Shown: positions 54,070 through 63,846, counted from the first letter of the stretch. The stretch: DNA of 64,000 nt from Gammaproteobacteria bacterium (GCA_030429735.1 JAUIET010000011.1:1-64000); one strand, 5' to 3'. Translations and numbers: made by a program. The notes: generated from the sequence alone by a model not told the origin.

Positions 54070-54561
54070 ATGAACTATTGCCCGCAATGCGCAAACCCTC
54101 TGCAAGAGGCCCTGGTTGACGGAGGACTGAAACCAGCGTGCCCTGACTTGGATTGTGGTTTTGTACACTGGAATAATCCGACGCCAGTGGTTGCGATGAT
54201 TGTGGAAGTGCCGGAGGGCGTTGTGCTGGCGCATAATGTCGCCTGGCAGCATCGATTCTTCTCTGTGATTACCGGTTTTCTTGAGGCGGGAGAGTCGCCA
54301 GAAGAGTGTGCTCAAAGAGAGACAAAGGAAGAACTTGGTCTCGATACGATCAGTTGCAAATTGATCGGTGCCTATGGCTTTGAACGACAGAATCAGGTCA
54401 TTATTGCTTACCACATTGAAGCGGCGGGCGAGATAGTACTTAATGAAGAGCTGGACGAGTACAAGATTGTACCTGCAACCGAGCTGAAGGGCTGGGACAT
54501 GGGCACCGGCTTGGCAATTAATGATTGGGTGGCATCGCGTAAAGAGCAAGATTATGAGTGA
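54070..54561 (+). CDS. Nudix hydrolase with N-terminal zinc ribbon
   Basis: A 163-residue protein. The zinc ribbon at 4-32 has CPQC and a second Cys pair (CPDLDC). The Nudix box GFLEAGESPEECAQ followed by RETKEELG (residues 69-91) carries all catalytic Glu residues. The layout (ribbon, then Nudix) resembles NADH-pyrophosphatase-like and related ADP-ribose or CoA-type hydrolases; substrate unknown. The ATG at 54070 is chosen because the ribbon follows at once. It overlaps the thioesterase gene by 8 bp. Confidence 0.85.
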   Translation: MNYCPQCANPLQEALVDGGLKPACPDLDCGFVHWNNPTPVVAMIVEVPEGVVLAHNVAWQHRFFSVITGFLEAGESPEECAQRETKEELGLDTISCKLIGAYGFERQNQVIIAYHIEAAGEIVLNEELDEYKIVPATELKGWDMGTGLAINDWVASRKEQDYE

Positions 54562-55225
54562 GGAGTTTATTAACCCGTTGGACGTGGAAGACATACTGGA
54601 TCCTCCGAATGGCCACTGGGCAGCAAAACGAGAACTGGCCGACGAGTTTAGGGTAATGGCCGATTTGCTGATGACAAGTACGCCAGCACCAGAAGACTTG
54701 CGCCGAATAAGTCAGTATCTACGCGAGCAACGCGCGGTCTTCGAGCAAAGCCCACGCACCTATGGTCGCATGGAGTTCTACCGCCAGGAAAATCAATCGC
54801 CGTTCGTGCATATTGAAATGAACCCCTTATGTGGCCATGGCAACCCGATAGCGCCACCAGTCAACTCCTGGTTGAAAGACGGCGAAGCGTATGGCCGATG
54901 CAATATGGGTTGGCAATATGAGGGCCCACCCGGGTGCGTACATGGCGGTTTTATCGCAGCGGTTTTTGACGATTTTCTGGGGATGGCGCAACGGCTGACT
55001 GATAGCCCGGGCATGACCGGTACGCTGACGGTTCGTTATCGAAAGCCGACTCCGCTCCATACCGACCTTGAGCTGCACGGATATGTCAAAAGTAGTGAGG
55101 GCCGCAAAAATGTATTGGTTGGCACGTTACACGCCAATGGTGTGCTAACGGCCGAATGCGAGGGCTTGTTTATTGGCTTTCCGAAAGAGGCAATGCGGCA
55201 ATACATTGAGCAACAGCCCAGGTAA
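54554..55225 (+). CDS. PaaI-type hotdog thioesterase
   Basis: A 223-residue protein. About 90 helical N-terminal residues precede a PaaI-like hotdog domain with PPGCVHGGFIAAVFDDFLGM and TLTVRYRKPTPLHTDLELHG. In this fold the HGG turn and the following Asp bind and hydrolyse acyl-CoA thioesters. It is translationally coupled to the Nudix gene, and the EthD gene faces it. It fits the acyl-CoA dehydrogenases downstream. Confidence 0.82.
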   Translation: MSEEFINPLDVEDILDPPNGHWAAKRELADEFRVMADLLMTSTPAPEDLRRISQYLREQRAVFEQSPRTYGRMEFYRQENQSPFVHIEMNPLCGHGNPIAPPVNSWLKDGEAYGRCNMGWQYEGPPGCVHGGFIAAVFDDFLGMAQRLTDSPGMTGTLTVRYRKPTPLHTDLELHGYVKSSEGRKNVLVGTLHANGVLTAECEGLFIGFPKEAMRQYIEQQPR

Positions 55226-55259
55226 ACCCTGTTAACTACCCAGGCGCAATGCGCGCTTT

Positions 55260-55964
55260 CTACAGCTGATCAAACACATACTCGCTCATCGCGGACACAT
55301 CGATGCTTTCCAGGTCCAGAAACTTGGAGACTGTTGTCATCATACGCTCCAAATTGGTTTTGAATTTTTGCTGGTCGCCTACGGCATCGTAAAAGGCTTC
55401 TGGATTGTTCATGGCAGCGGATGGAAAACCCTCTTCGACAATAGCGGTCCATGTGGGCGTCTTACCTGTTAGCGGTCGAACAATCTCATTGCGAATGTAT
55501 TGAAAGGTGGACTGGGTTTCTATGGCACAGGCCATGTGTTCATTATGCCAGATATTCAGAAATTCATCGTATGCAAGGTCGTCACGTGCTTTGACGCAGG
55601 TAACTTGCGAAAACCCGGCAGTTCGCTTGCCCATGGTCGGCGGGTGCAGGGTATTAAGGATAGGGGTTGACTCGATCACAAGGAAAGACGCTAAGGCAGC
55701 GCTGTTTTGGCTGAGTATGTCTTCAACAGGTGTTCTGGCCTGAGCCATATCTACCCAGTAAGAGACCATCGCCGCCTTTGGTTGATCAGTCACTGTCATT
55801 GTTAAAGAATCGCCGGCCTCAGTGTCGGTATCGCGAACACAAATCTTCAGGCCGCGAACGGGCTGCGCCTTAAGTTCTTCAAGTACTGGCCCAAGCAGTG
55901 TGTCAGCGAACTGCTGGGCAGATACATTCCCGGGCTTCCACAGCAAAGTAACGATTTTTTCCAT
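55260..55964 (-). CDS. EthD-domain protein
   Basis: A 234-residue cytoplasmic protein with two ferredoxin-like halves. The first starts EKIVTLLWKPGNVSAQQFAD; the second has VTCVKARDDLAYDEFLNIWH and NEHMACAIE, matching EthD/dimeric alpha-beta barrel proteins. The ATG at 55962-55964 is favoured over one at 56021, which lacks the fold. It is convergent with the thioesterase gene and divergent from the acyl-CoA dehydrogenases. EthD proteins accompany oxidative degradation genes, but their reaction is not defined. Confidence 0.72.
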   Translation of the reverse strand: MEKIVTLLWKPGNVSAQQFADTLLGPVLEELKAQPVRGLKICVRDTDTEAGDSLTMTVTDQPKAAMVSYWVDMAQARTPVEDILSQNSAALASFLVIESTPILNTLHPPTMGKRTAGFSQVTCVKARDDLAYDEFLNIWHNEHMACAIETQSTFQYIRNEIVRPLTGKTPTWTAIVEEGFPSAAMNNPEAFYDAVGDQQKFKTNLERMMTTVSKFLDLESIDVSAMSEYVFDQL

Positions 55965-56147
55965 TTCTTGATTTCTTGGCCGACGACGTTGCTCGATATG
56001 ATAACGCGTAAGACCCTGCAAGGTGCGGGAAGGGGGTATGTTTGGGGCTTTAAAGATTGGTCATATAGCATTGCCTGTCGAGCGGTGATGTAGCCAAAAG
56101 TGATATTGTAGGAGCGGTTAACCAATAGTTTGCCCAAGGAGTAAGGA

Positions 56148-57263
56148 TTGAATTTCGAGTTTTCTGACGATCAGAAGATGATCCAGGATCAGGCGCGTGG
56201 TTTCCTGGCCGAACACTCACCATTATCGCGTGTTCGCGAGGTGTTGGAGCGCGAATCGCTCGGCGATAACAGCTACGACCGGGACGTCTGGAAAGGCTTG
56301 CTGGAATTGGGATGGGCCGGTGTTGCTATACCGGAAGAGTATGGTGGCCTCGGTATGGGCTATCTGGAACTGTGTGTTATCGCTGAGGAGTTGGGGCGCT
56401 CGCTTGCGGCGGTACCGTTCTCGAGCAGTGTGTATCTGGCCGCTGAAGCAATCCTGCTGGCCGGCACGGACGTGCAAAAAAAACAGTGGTTACCTAAAGT
56501 AGCCAGTGGCGAAGTCATCGCAAGCCTGGCGTGTGCTGAGAGTCAGGGAGGCATTTCTGTGCCCGGCCCTAGTACGTCCGCCAGCTCGACCGGCTTGTTG
56601 ACTGGTAATAAACGGCCGGTTTGTGATGGGGCGATAGCAGATTTGCTGGTCGTATCTGCCATTAACGCGAACGGTACGGTCGCTTGGTACCTGGTTACCG
56701 CTGATGCCAATGGTGTTGGCAGAGAACCACTGCAATGCATTGACCCCAGCCGCTCTATGGCCAGTCTGAGCTTTGATCACACACCGGCAGAGCCTATGCT
56801 GGCAAGGAACAACTCGAATGCTCTGCACGCTGAGCTTATGGACAGAGCGGCTGTGTTGTTTGCATTCGAACAAGTTGGCGGCGCCCAGGCGTGCCTGGAT
56901 ATGGCGCGCGAGTACACGACCCAACGCTATGCCTTTGGCAGGCCGATAGGCTCGTTTCAGGCGCTAAAGCACAAGATGGCCGACATGTTTGTTGCCATCG
57001 AGTTGGCTCGTTCCAACGCCTATTATGGCGCCTGGGCCTTATCCTCATCTTCGAGCAGTTTGACCGAGGCAGCAGCAGTGGCGCGAATATCGGCCACCGA
57101 TGCGTATTACGAATGCAGCAAAGAGAACATGCAGGCTCACGGCGGCATGGGGTATACCTGGGAACTGGACTGTCATCTGTATTATCGCAGAGCCCAGTAC
57201 CTGGCATCCCTGCTTGGACGTCAGGCGTATTGGAAAGACCGGTTGATTGAGGAGGTGGCCTAA
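56148..57263 (+). CDS. acyl-CoA dehydrogenase family protein (1)
   Basis: A 371-residue FAD enzyme of the acyl-CoA dehydrogenase fold. It has an N-terminal helical domain (FEFSDDQKMIQDQARGFLAE, IPEEYGGLGMGYLELCVIAE), a middle beta domain and a C-terminal helical domain (YTTQRYAFGRPIGSFQALKH, then MQAHGGMGYTWE). The start is TTG at 56148 with AAGGAG about 7 bp upstream. It overlaps the second dehydrogenase by 1 bp. Paired unequal acyl-CoA dehydrogenases often form heteromeric enzymes for branched or steroid-like acyl-CoAs; that is possible here. Confidence 0.88.
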   Translation: MNFEFSDDQKMIQDQARGFLAEHSPLSRVREVLERESLGDNSYDRDVWKGLLELGWAGVAIPEEYGGLGMGYLELCVIAEELGRSLAAVPFSSSVYLAAEAILLAGTDVQKKQWLPKVASGEVIASLACAESQGGISVPGPSTSASSTGLLTGNKRPVCDGAIADLLVVSAINANGTVAWYLVTADANGVGREPLQCIDPSRSMASLSFDHTPAEPMLARNNSNALHAELMDRAAVLFAFEQVGGAQACLDMAREYTTQRYAFGRPIGSFQALKHKMADMFVAIELARSNAYYGAWALSSSSSSLTEAAAVARISATDAYYECSKENMQAHGGMGYTWELDCHLYYRRAQYLASLLGRQAYWKDRLIEEVA

Positions 57264-58495
57264 TGGATTTTAATGACAGCCCCGAACAAGCAGAATTTCG
57301 ACAGAAAGTCATTGCATGGCTGGATGAGAATGTCGATAAAAAGGCCTCCTTAAGCACAGGAGGTATGGAATCAGAGCAGGCGTTGATAGAAGCCCGCGCC
57401 TGGCAAAACAAGATTTTTGATGCTGGCTGGGCGTGCCAGACCTGGCCGAAAGAGTACGGCGGTCGTGGTGCCAGTGCGATTGAGCAGGTGATCTGGTCGC
57501 AGGAAGTCAGCAAATACCCTACCAGGGACGGGTTTTTCGCAATCGGTATAGGCAATTGCGGCCCGGCCATTATGTTGTATGGCAGTGAGGACCAGAAGCG
57601 GAAGCTGCTGCCACGCATGGCAAGAGCAGACGATATCTGGTGTCAAATGTTCAGCGAACCGGGTGCTGGCTCGGACGTTGCCGGGCTGAAAACACGTGCT
57701 GAAAAGCAGGGCGATAAATGGATAGTGAATGGGCAGAAAATATGGACATCACAAGCGCAGTACGCTGACTATGGTGTTCTTCTCACCCGAACTGACCCAA
57801 GCCTGGCAAAGCATAAAGGCCTGACAATGTTCTTTCTGGATATGAAGCAACCTGGCGTGGAAGTGCGGCCGATCAAGCAGGCTGATGGTGGCCAGGCTTT
57901 TAATGAAGTGTTTTTTACCGATGTAGAAATACCCGACGAGCAGCGCCTTGGAGACGTAAATGGCGGTTGGGGCGTGGCACTCACGGTACTGATGAATGAA
58001 CGGCTTGCCATCGCTGGCGTGGCTCCGAACGGTTGGCCTGAATACTGGGATATGATTCGAGAGCTACAACTTGATGGCCGACCTGCTTTGGAAGATGCCG
58101 AAGTACGTCGCAAGACTGCCGAGTGGTATGTTAAGAATGCTGGCCTTAAGAACGCGCAGGCTCGCATGTTGTCTGCAGTGGCGAAAGGCGGCATTCCAGG
58201 AGCGGAAGCCTCATTGGGTAAGCTGGTGGGTGCACCAATGTGCCAGGACATTAGCCGCTATGCGCTGGATTTGTTCGCGCAATCGGGAGCGTGCACAGAA
58301 GAGCAGTTGAGCATAATGAATGGGCAGTTTCAGAAAGCCTATTTGTACGCACCGGGCTTGCGCGTTGCAGGTGGCACAGACGAGGTAATGCGTAATATTA
58401 TTGCAGAACAGGTTTTGGGTTTGCCGCCAGACGTGCGCATAGACAAAGGTGTGCCATTCAATGAAATTCAAGCCGGCAATCAGGGGGGGAAATGA
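57263..58495 (+). CDS. acyl-CoA dehydrogenase family protein (2)
   Basis: A 410-residue acyl-CoA dehydrogenase. Motifs: [40 protein letters not shown] (FAD/substrate loop), [20 protein letters not shown] and the C-terminal [20 protein letters not shown]. All three domains are complete. It is coupled by 1 bp to the first dehydrogenase and by ATGA to rubredoxin. Confidence 0.9.
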   Translation: MDFNDSPEQAEFRQKVIAWLDENVDKKASLSTGGMESEQALIEARAWQNKIFDAGWACQTWPKEYGGRGASAIEQVIWSQEVSKYPTRDGFFAIGIGNCGPAIMLYGSEDQKRKLLPRMARADDIWCQMFSEPGAGSDVAGLKTRAEKQGDKWIVNGQKIWTSQAQYADYGVLLTRTDPSLAKHKGLTMFFLDMKQPGVEVRPIKQADGGQAFNEVFFTDVEIPDEQRLGDVNGGWGVALTVLMNERLAIAGVAPNGWPEYWDMIRELQLDGRPALEDAEVRRKTAEWYVKNAGLKNAQARMLSAVAKGGIPGAEASLGKLVGAPMCQDISRYALDLFAQSGACTEEQLSIMNGQFQKAYLYAPGLRVAGGTDEVMRNIIAEQVLGLPPDVRIDKGVPFNEIQAGNQGGK

Positions 58496-58668
58496 GTCAG
58501 GAATTTAAGAAGTATGAGTGTGTAATCTGTGGTTATATATACGATGAAGCAGAGGGTTGGCCCGACGATGGTATTGCACCCGGCACGAAGTGGGAGGACG
58601 TACCGGAGGACTGGGAATGCCCGGATTGCGGGATCAGTAAATTCGACTTCGATTTGATGGAGTCGTAA
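58492..58668 (+). CDS. rubredoxin
   Basis: A 58-residue electron carrier with one Fe(Cys)4 site. The two knuckles are [15 protein letters not shown] and [13 protein letters not shown], with the conserved WEDVPEDW between them. The ATG overlaps the stop of the dehydrogenase gene (ATGA) and the SDR gene follows after 2 bp. Rubredoxins pass electrons to or from oxygenases and flavoproteins; here it may serve a dehydrogenase or an alkane-hydroxylase-like enzyme elsewhere. All residues for iron binding are present. Confidence 0.95.
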   Translation: MSQEFKKYECVICGYIYDEAEGWPDDGIAPGTKWEDVPEDWECPDCGISKFDFDLMES

Positions 58669-58670
58669 TT

Positions 58671-59420
58671 GTGCAGCGATTTTCAGGAAAAACAGTTCTT
58701 ATCAGTGGTGCTGCGTCCGGTATCGGTGAAGCAACAGCGAACCGGATTGGCGAAGAGGGTGGAACGCTTTTTCTGCTCGACCGGCAGGAAGATGCGCTTA
58801 GTTCGGTTGCCAGTGAGCTGCAAGACCGTGGTGTACAAGTGGCTTACGCGGTTTGCGACGTTGCCAATGAACAGCAGGTGAATCAGGCGGTATCCAAGTG
58901 CGCCGATACGTACGGCGGACTTGACGTATTGTGCAATATCGCCGGCATTTTGCGATTCGACAATTTCCATGAACTGAGTTTTGATGCGTGGAAACAGATT
59001 ATCGATGTGAATCTAAGCGGCGTGTTTCTGATGTGCCGCGCCGCTATACCACACTTGCTGAATAGCCGAGGTAACATCGTTAATGCGGCATCGACGGCCG
59101 GTATCTCGGGATTGGCCTATGGCGTGCCGTATTCGGCATCCAAGGGCGGTGTTGCAGCGATGACCCGATCCATTGCTGTGGAGTACGCAAAGCAAGGTAT
59201 TCGTGCAAATTGTGTGTCACCAGCAGACATCAAGTCTGGCATGACCCGGGCGCCCAAGTTTCCTGATGGGGCCGATATGAGCTTATTGATGCGCGCGAGT
59301 TCGCTGTCCGGGGTGCAAGGCCCGGAGGTTATAGCCAACGTGATTGCTATGCTGGGCTCAAACGATGGCGCTCACATTAACGGTGAGAATATTCGTGTGG
59401 ATGGAGCGGCCCTTTCCTAA
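58671..59420 (+). CDS. short-chain dehydrogenase/reductase
   Basis: A 249-residue SDR, starting with GTG 2 bp after the rubredoxin stop. The nucleotide motif is SGAASGIGEATANRI (Gly-rich), followed by NIAGI and the catalytic Ser-Tyr-Lys set (NAASTAGISGLAYGVPYSAS then KGG). The C-terminal NGENIRVDGAALS is typical of SDRs. It probably oxidises a hydroxy-acyl-CoA or an alcohol in the same pathway as the dehydrogenases. Confidence 0.92.
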   Translation: MQRFSGKTVLISGAASGIGEATANRIGEEGGTLFLLDRQEDALSSVASELQDRGVQVAYAVCDVANEQQVNQAVSKCADTYGGLDVLCNIAGILRFDNFHELSFDAWKQIIDVNLSGVFLMCRAAIPHLLNSRGNIVNAASTAGISGLAYGVPYSASKGGVAAMTRSIAVEYAKQGIRANCVSPADIKSGMTRAPKFPDGADMSLLMRASSLSGVQGPEVIANVIAMLGSNDGAHINGENIRVDGAALS

Positions 59421-59469
59421 CGGAGTTTGGGTGTCCATGTAAGAGCTTCCCTAGCTGAATCGGATCGGC

Positions 59470-61452
59470 TTACAGCAATCGCGCGCTGTCTTTCGGAAGC
59501 TTAAATGGCAATAGTATTTCCAACCGAGCACCACTTGTGCACGGCGTGGCGTGGATATCACCGCGCATTCTGGTCACCAGCTGTCGACAAATAGCCAGCC
59601 CCATACCCAGGCCTGCGTCGAGGTCTGAAGCGGTCTGCGCGAACGGGTCAAACACGGAGTGCAGGTATTGGTCTTCGATACCTTTACCGCAATCCTGTAT
59701 AACAAAACGGATAATGCTGGTATCGATAGAGAGTTTCTCAGGCAAAACTTCGCACTGAATTTGCCCGTCGTTACTGAATTTGATGGCATTATCTAACACT
59801 TGCTTTAAGATCAAGCATAGCTTTGATTCGTCACCAAGCAGCAGGGAAGGCAGGTCTTTGTGCAATTCAAAGTTCAGCCGTAACCCTTTTTCACGCAGTT
59901 GCGACAGGTAGTTATCATGTAACTGCGTACATATGTCGCGAAGACGAATCAGATCGCTTGGTTCTTCGGCGACTTGGCTTTGTGCTTCGGTAAAACCCAG
60001 TAAGGTGTTAACCAGCTCGAGCATGTGTTCAGCTGATGTGTTTGCAGACTGGGCATACTCTTCGATGTCAGGGCTAATATCTTCCAGCTGCAGCAACTCA
60101 AGCGAACCAAGAATACCGTTGAGTGGCGTTCTTAGCTCATGGCTCACTTTAGCTAAAAACTCATCTTTTAACGCATCGCTGCGCTCCAATTGGGCAAGTC
60201 CAATGCTGAGTTCGCGGTTACCTGCGTGCAAATCTTCACGGGCACGTTCTGCAATCCGCGATTTTTCTTCGCGTACGGCTTTGATTTTTTCGCCAAGCGC
60301 AAGTGCGAGCAACAGTGCCTCAAGTGCAGACCCGTATTTCGCTGCATTTTCGGTGAAGGCGTTTGGTGGTAACACGCCGGTGGATACCAGCATAAACACT
60401 GTTGAGCCAAGCAGTAAGCAGGTCCAACCCAGCAAAAAATACTGAGCACCAGGGTAGCGTTTGAAGGTTGCCAGTGCACCCGTCCAAATCAATGCGATTG
60501 ACAGCACAAAGGTTAGTATATTGCCAAACCCCAGGGATACCTGGTAAGGGCTAATAAAGCTGAGCAGCATCAATAGCGCGCACAGCCCGGCTACAATTTT
60601 TAGAACGTCATCCGTGCGGGCGCTGTGCGTATGAGTCTCAAGAAAATGGCGGGTAAAGAAAATAGCAAACAAGGAAGAAGCGCCCATAAAAAATGGAATA
60701 CTGATATTCGTCCAGGCCGTTGCCGCCGGCCACAAATACAGTGAGCCCAGTCCTGCGATGGAAAGCTGAAGAAAGGCGAACGAGCTGATATAAAGCACGT
60801 AATACAAATAGCTCCGTTCGAGCAGCGAGAAGAACAACATCAGGTTGTAGGCTGCCATGATCATCAGTACGCCGATGTAAATACCGAAGCCCAGTTGCGC
60901 GAGATTGCTTTCCGAAAAAATGGTGGCTGGCGACCAGATGGTAATCGGTAACTGCAGCGAACTGTCGGTCTTTACCCGAATAAAAACCTCCTGCGTTTGG
61001 TTCGGTGGAAAGCGCAGATAAAAGGTGTGATTCAATGTTGGTGTGTTGCGTGCAGATTGTGGTCTGCGGTCTCCAGATTGCAAATGACTGAGTGAATCGT
61101 AGGCCTGGTAGTACAGATCCACATAATCCAGTGCGGCGTAGGCGATCTCAAGCACCCAGTCGTGGCTGCGTTCGCGCTCTGTTTCGGGTAAGCGGTAGAA
61201 CAAGGTCAGCTTGAGCCAGAAGGCCGATTCAGAATAACCGCCAGAGAATTGCTCGGCTGATACTTGTCGAAAGCGATCGGCAGGCATACCCATCACCTCT
61301 TCGATAGTGAGTTTTCCGGCCGGGTCTTCGAGATAAACAGCGTGTTCCAGCGCCGAGTATTTGCTGGTTGACGGCTCAAGGGTGAGCGGTGCTGCGTGCA
61401 GCAATATCGGCAACAGGAACAGCCAGAAGCCTATGATTTGAGATGCACGCAT
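59470..61452 (-). CDS. 7TMR-DISM sensor histidine kinase
   Basis: A 660-residue membrane sensor with signal peptide (GFWLFLLPILLHA) and an extracytoplasmic 7TMR-DISMED2-type beta domain (about 30-175). Seven transmembrane helices follow (about 180-385), then a coiled region and the kinase: H box SHELRTPLNGILGSLEL with His438, N box LDNAIKFSNDGQ and G boxes DCGKGIEDQY and GLGMGLAICRQL. No receiver domain or HPt is attached and no response regulator gene is adjacent, so the partner is elsewhere. It faces the SDR gene and is divergent from the metalloprotease. Confidence 0.92.
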   Translation of the reverse strand: MRASQIIGFWLFLLPILLHAAPLTLEPSTSKYSALEHAVYLEDPAGKLTIEEVMGMPADRFRQVSAEQFSGGYSESAFWLKLTLFYRLPETERERSHDWVLEIAYAALDYVDLYYQAYDSLSHLQSGDRRPQSARNTPTLNHTFYLRFPPNQTQEVFIRVKTDSSLQLPITIWSPATIFSESNLAQLGFGIYIGVLMIMAAYNLMLFFSLLERSYLYYVLYISSFAFLQLSIAGLGSLYLWPAATAWTNISIPFFMGASSLFAIFFTRHFLETHTHSARTDDVLKIVAGLCALLMLLSFISPYQVSLGFGNILTFVLSIALIWTGALATFKRYPGAQYFLLGWTCLLLGSTVFMLVSTGVLPPNAFTENAAKYGSALEALLLALALGEKIKAVREEKSRIAERAREDLHAGNRELSIGLAQLERSDALKDEFLAKVSHELRTPLNGILGSLELLQLEDISPDIEEYAQSANTSAEHMLELVNTLLGFTEAQSQVAEEPSDLIRLRDICTQLHDNYLSQLREKGLRLNFELHKDLPSLLLGDESKLCLILKQVLDNAIKFSNDGQIQCEVLPEKLSIDTSIIRFVIQDCGKGIEDQYLHSVFDPFAQTASDLDAGLGMGLAICRQLVTRMRGDIHATPCTSGARLEILLPFKLPKDSARLL

Positions 61453-61509
61453 AGTGTCATACTATAGCATGTGCAGAGCTTTGGCAGTTTGCGCTGCAAA
61501 TCTGACGCA

Positions 61510-61529
61510 GTTCATAATTTGTTCATAAT
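61510..61529. promoter_or_regulatory. 11-bp-spaced direct repeats GTTCATAAT
   Basis: GTTCATAAT occurs at 61510-61518 and 61521-61529, starts 11 bp apart (about one helical turn), in the 249-bp divergent region between the kinase and the protease. Such spacing is typical of sites for a dimeric response regulator. No regulator is identified. Confidence 0.4.
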
Positions 61530-61701
61530 CAATGTGATCAAATTGGCAAAACACTGTCTAAACGGCATGTACAGCAAACACACGATATGATTCGTTTATA
61601 GTTTGAATATTGACCAGCCGGATAAGGCCCGCGCCTCTGGCCTGTCACACAACAAAAGGGAAACATAAGGCAGGGAAATGTCAGGGCAGCAGGGGAACTT
61701 C

Positions 61702-63846
61702 ATGCGACAACTAGCGCAACACACCATAGTCTGGCTCACCATGCTGTGTGCATCGTCTGCATTTGCCTTGCCCGAGTCAATACACCTCAACGGACACGAC
61801 TACACGCTGGTTGTGCAGGAAAATACAAGATTAAACAGTAAGCTACGGGGTGAGCGCGGTGGCCTGCACTATACTGGCCACCTGCCGGAAGTCAGTGGCA
61901 GCTGGGTTCGCTTGTCGCAGATCGACGGCGGCTGGAGTGGCTTGGCCTCGCTGGCAGGGGATACCTATACAGTGTCTGGCGGTGCGCTGCGCGCCGAGTC
62001 CAGCTTTAATTCTGATGCCGGTGAATCAACGGCAGAAAAATCGAGCCAAAGCGTACTGGCAAGTCCCGTGACGGATATGCCACACAAGCAGTGCGCTACA
62101 AAAGTACCTCATGCGTCGCACGGCGTGTTCAGCAGCAACACTCCCGTCAGTGCCCATTCAGTGTTCGCGGAGCCAGTCAAGCTGCGTGCCGATTTTTCAG
62201 AGTTGTGCGCCACGCTTGTCGACGGCGTGTGCATGCTCGCGGAAGTGGAGTTTGTGTTCGATCAGCAATTTCAGTCACAGCTCAGTGATCCGCAAGCAAC
62301 GGCAACGGCCATCGTTAACATGGTAGAAGGCTACTACGCGGAAGCGTTTGATATCGTGTTTGACGTGATTACCATGGAGTTTTTGAGCACCGAGGTATTT
62401 ACCAGCTCGACGGATGCCGATGTATTGCTGGGTGGTACTGATGCCATGCACCCGGTCGAAGATCCGCAGTCGATCAGGGCATTGAGCAGCAATAATCAAC
62501 TTGCTTTCGAACAGAACCGATCAGCGCTGCTTCATCTTGTGACTGGCCGTAACTTTGACGGTGGCACGGCCGGAATCGCATTTACTGATGTGTTGTGTAA
62601 CGCTAACGGGTTTGCGTCCGGCACGTCGCAATTATTGGGAGTAGGTTCCAATCCGGCCGCCGTGACTGCATTGATTGCCGCACATGAAATCGGCCATAAC
62701 TTCGGTGCGAACCACGACGGCATTGAGAACAGCTGCGCAAACGGATTCCTGATGGAGCCTTCCCTGAGCCCATCCACTTCTGGCTTTTCAAGTTGCAGCT
62801 TTGATGAAGTGGAGTCGGCAATAAATGCCCTGGGCTCACTTACACAGTGCTTTAACTTTCCAGTCGATACTGCAATCGCCGAAGCTGCAGAAAACCCTGA
62901 CAGCGCGGAGATGGGCAGCGAGTTTACGTCGAGCTTTGCTGTCAGTGCTGACGTTGCTTCTCAGGCTATTGCGCAGCTTCTTGTGCAAGGCTCTATTGCC
63001 GAGGGTGAAGGCAGTTTCGTATCTGCAACATTGGATGGTGTTGCCTGCATGGTCCCGGGCGCAACGTATAGCTGCAGCCTGAGTAACCCAGGTGCCAGCG
63101 CCTCACTGCAGGTAACCGCTGTGGGAAATACTCAAAATGTTAGCTATTCACACATAGTCAGCGTTGACGGCAGCAGTGACCTCTCTGAAACCGATACGGG
63201 GAATAATGAGGTCACTCAGACTCTCAGTTTTGAGGCAGGTGAAACGCCCACTCCAGCTCCGAATCCCACTCCCACTCCGACTCCGACAGAACCCACACCG
63301 ACGCAAAACCCACAGCCATCGAGTGCATCAGCTGGTGGTGGTGGCGGCTCCATCAGTATTCCATGCCTGCTGCTGATTCTAGTGCTTGCTGCGCGGCGTG
63401 GGCTATTCGCCATAGGAATGGTGGCGCTGCTGGCCGGGTGCGCGTCAAGTACTGGTTACTCAGGTGTCAGCGATAAGGTGTTGCCTGCGCTCCCCAAGCA
63501 GTACAGCGTTGTGCAGCAGCGCTATTGTTACTGCACAAGGGATACCGTTCGACCTATTAAAATATGGGTGACTGATGGCGAGATTCAGCGGGCACGCTAC
63601 GATGACGACGGCAGCACCGTGCCGGAGCATGTGCAGCAGCATTTGAAGTCGATAGAACAATGGCAGAGCGACATTGACTCCTGGCGACATCATCACCCTC
63701 ATCGCCTGGAAGTGGCTTATTACGGCGATAGCCCGTTGCTCAAAGAAATCGATTTTGACCCAAGCAACATCAAATCAGACGATGAGTTTCGGGTCGAGTT
63801 TCGCGATTACCGTGAAGGCCAAATGCCGTTGGTGAGTGCAGAGTAG
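61702..63846 (+). CDS. reprolysin-like metalloprotease with GlyGly-CTERM, fused in frame to a lipoprotein
   Basis: A 715-residue open frame. The signal peptide is RQLAQHTIVWLTMLCASSAFA. A zinc metalloprotease domain has HEIGHNFGANHD at 328-339 (M12B-type HExxHxxGxxHD) and Cys residues around it, then a CARDB-like adhesion domain, a Pro/Thr linker and a GlyGly-CTERM tail: GGGGGS at 545-550, a hydrophobic run and ARR. Normally such a protein stops there. Here the frame runs on through FAIGMVALLAGCASS, a lipobox (Cys580), into about 135 residues resembling DUF6174 (RYCYCTRDTVRPIKIWVTDG). The enzyme is probably secreted by the type II system and processed by a rhombosortase. The start 61702 is preferred over 61678 because of AGGGG. 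Either a true fusion or two overlapping products (GTG at 63382 or ATG at 63418 could start the second) is possible. Confidence 0.82.
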   Translation: MRQLAQHTIVWLTMLCASSAFALPESIHLNGHDYTLVVQENTRLNSKLRGERGGLHYTGHLPEVSGSWVRLSQIDGGWSGLASLAGDTYTVSGGALRAESSFNSDAGESTAEKSSQSVLASPVTDMPHKQCATKVPHASHGVFSSNTPVSAHSVFAEPVKLRADFSELCATLVDGVCMLAEVEFVFDQQFQSQLSDPQATATAIVNMVEGYYAEAFDIVFDVITMEFLSTEVFTSSTDADVLLGGTDAMHPVEDPQSIRALSSNNQLAFEQNRSALLHLVTGRNFDGGTAGIAFTDVLCNANGFASGTSQLLGVGSNPAAVTALIAAHEIGHNFGANHDGIENSCANGFLMEPSLSPSTSGFSSCSFDEVESAINALGSLTQCFNFPVDTAIAEAAENPDSAEMGSEFTSSFAVSADVASQAIAQLLVQGSIAEGEGSFVSATLDGVACMVPGATYSCSLSNPGASASLQVTAVGNTQNVSYSHIVSVDGSSDLSETDTGNNEVTQTLSFEAGETPTPAPNPTPTPTPTEPTPTQNPQPSSASAGGGGGSISIPCLLLILVLAARRGLFAIGMVALLAGCASSTGYSGVSDKVLPALPKQYSVVQQRYCYCTRDTVRPIKIWVTDGEIQRARYDDDGSTVPEHVQQHLKSIEQWQSDIDSWRHHHPHRLEVAYYGDSPLLKEIDFDPSNIKSDDEFRVEFRDYREGQMPLVSAE

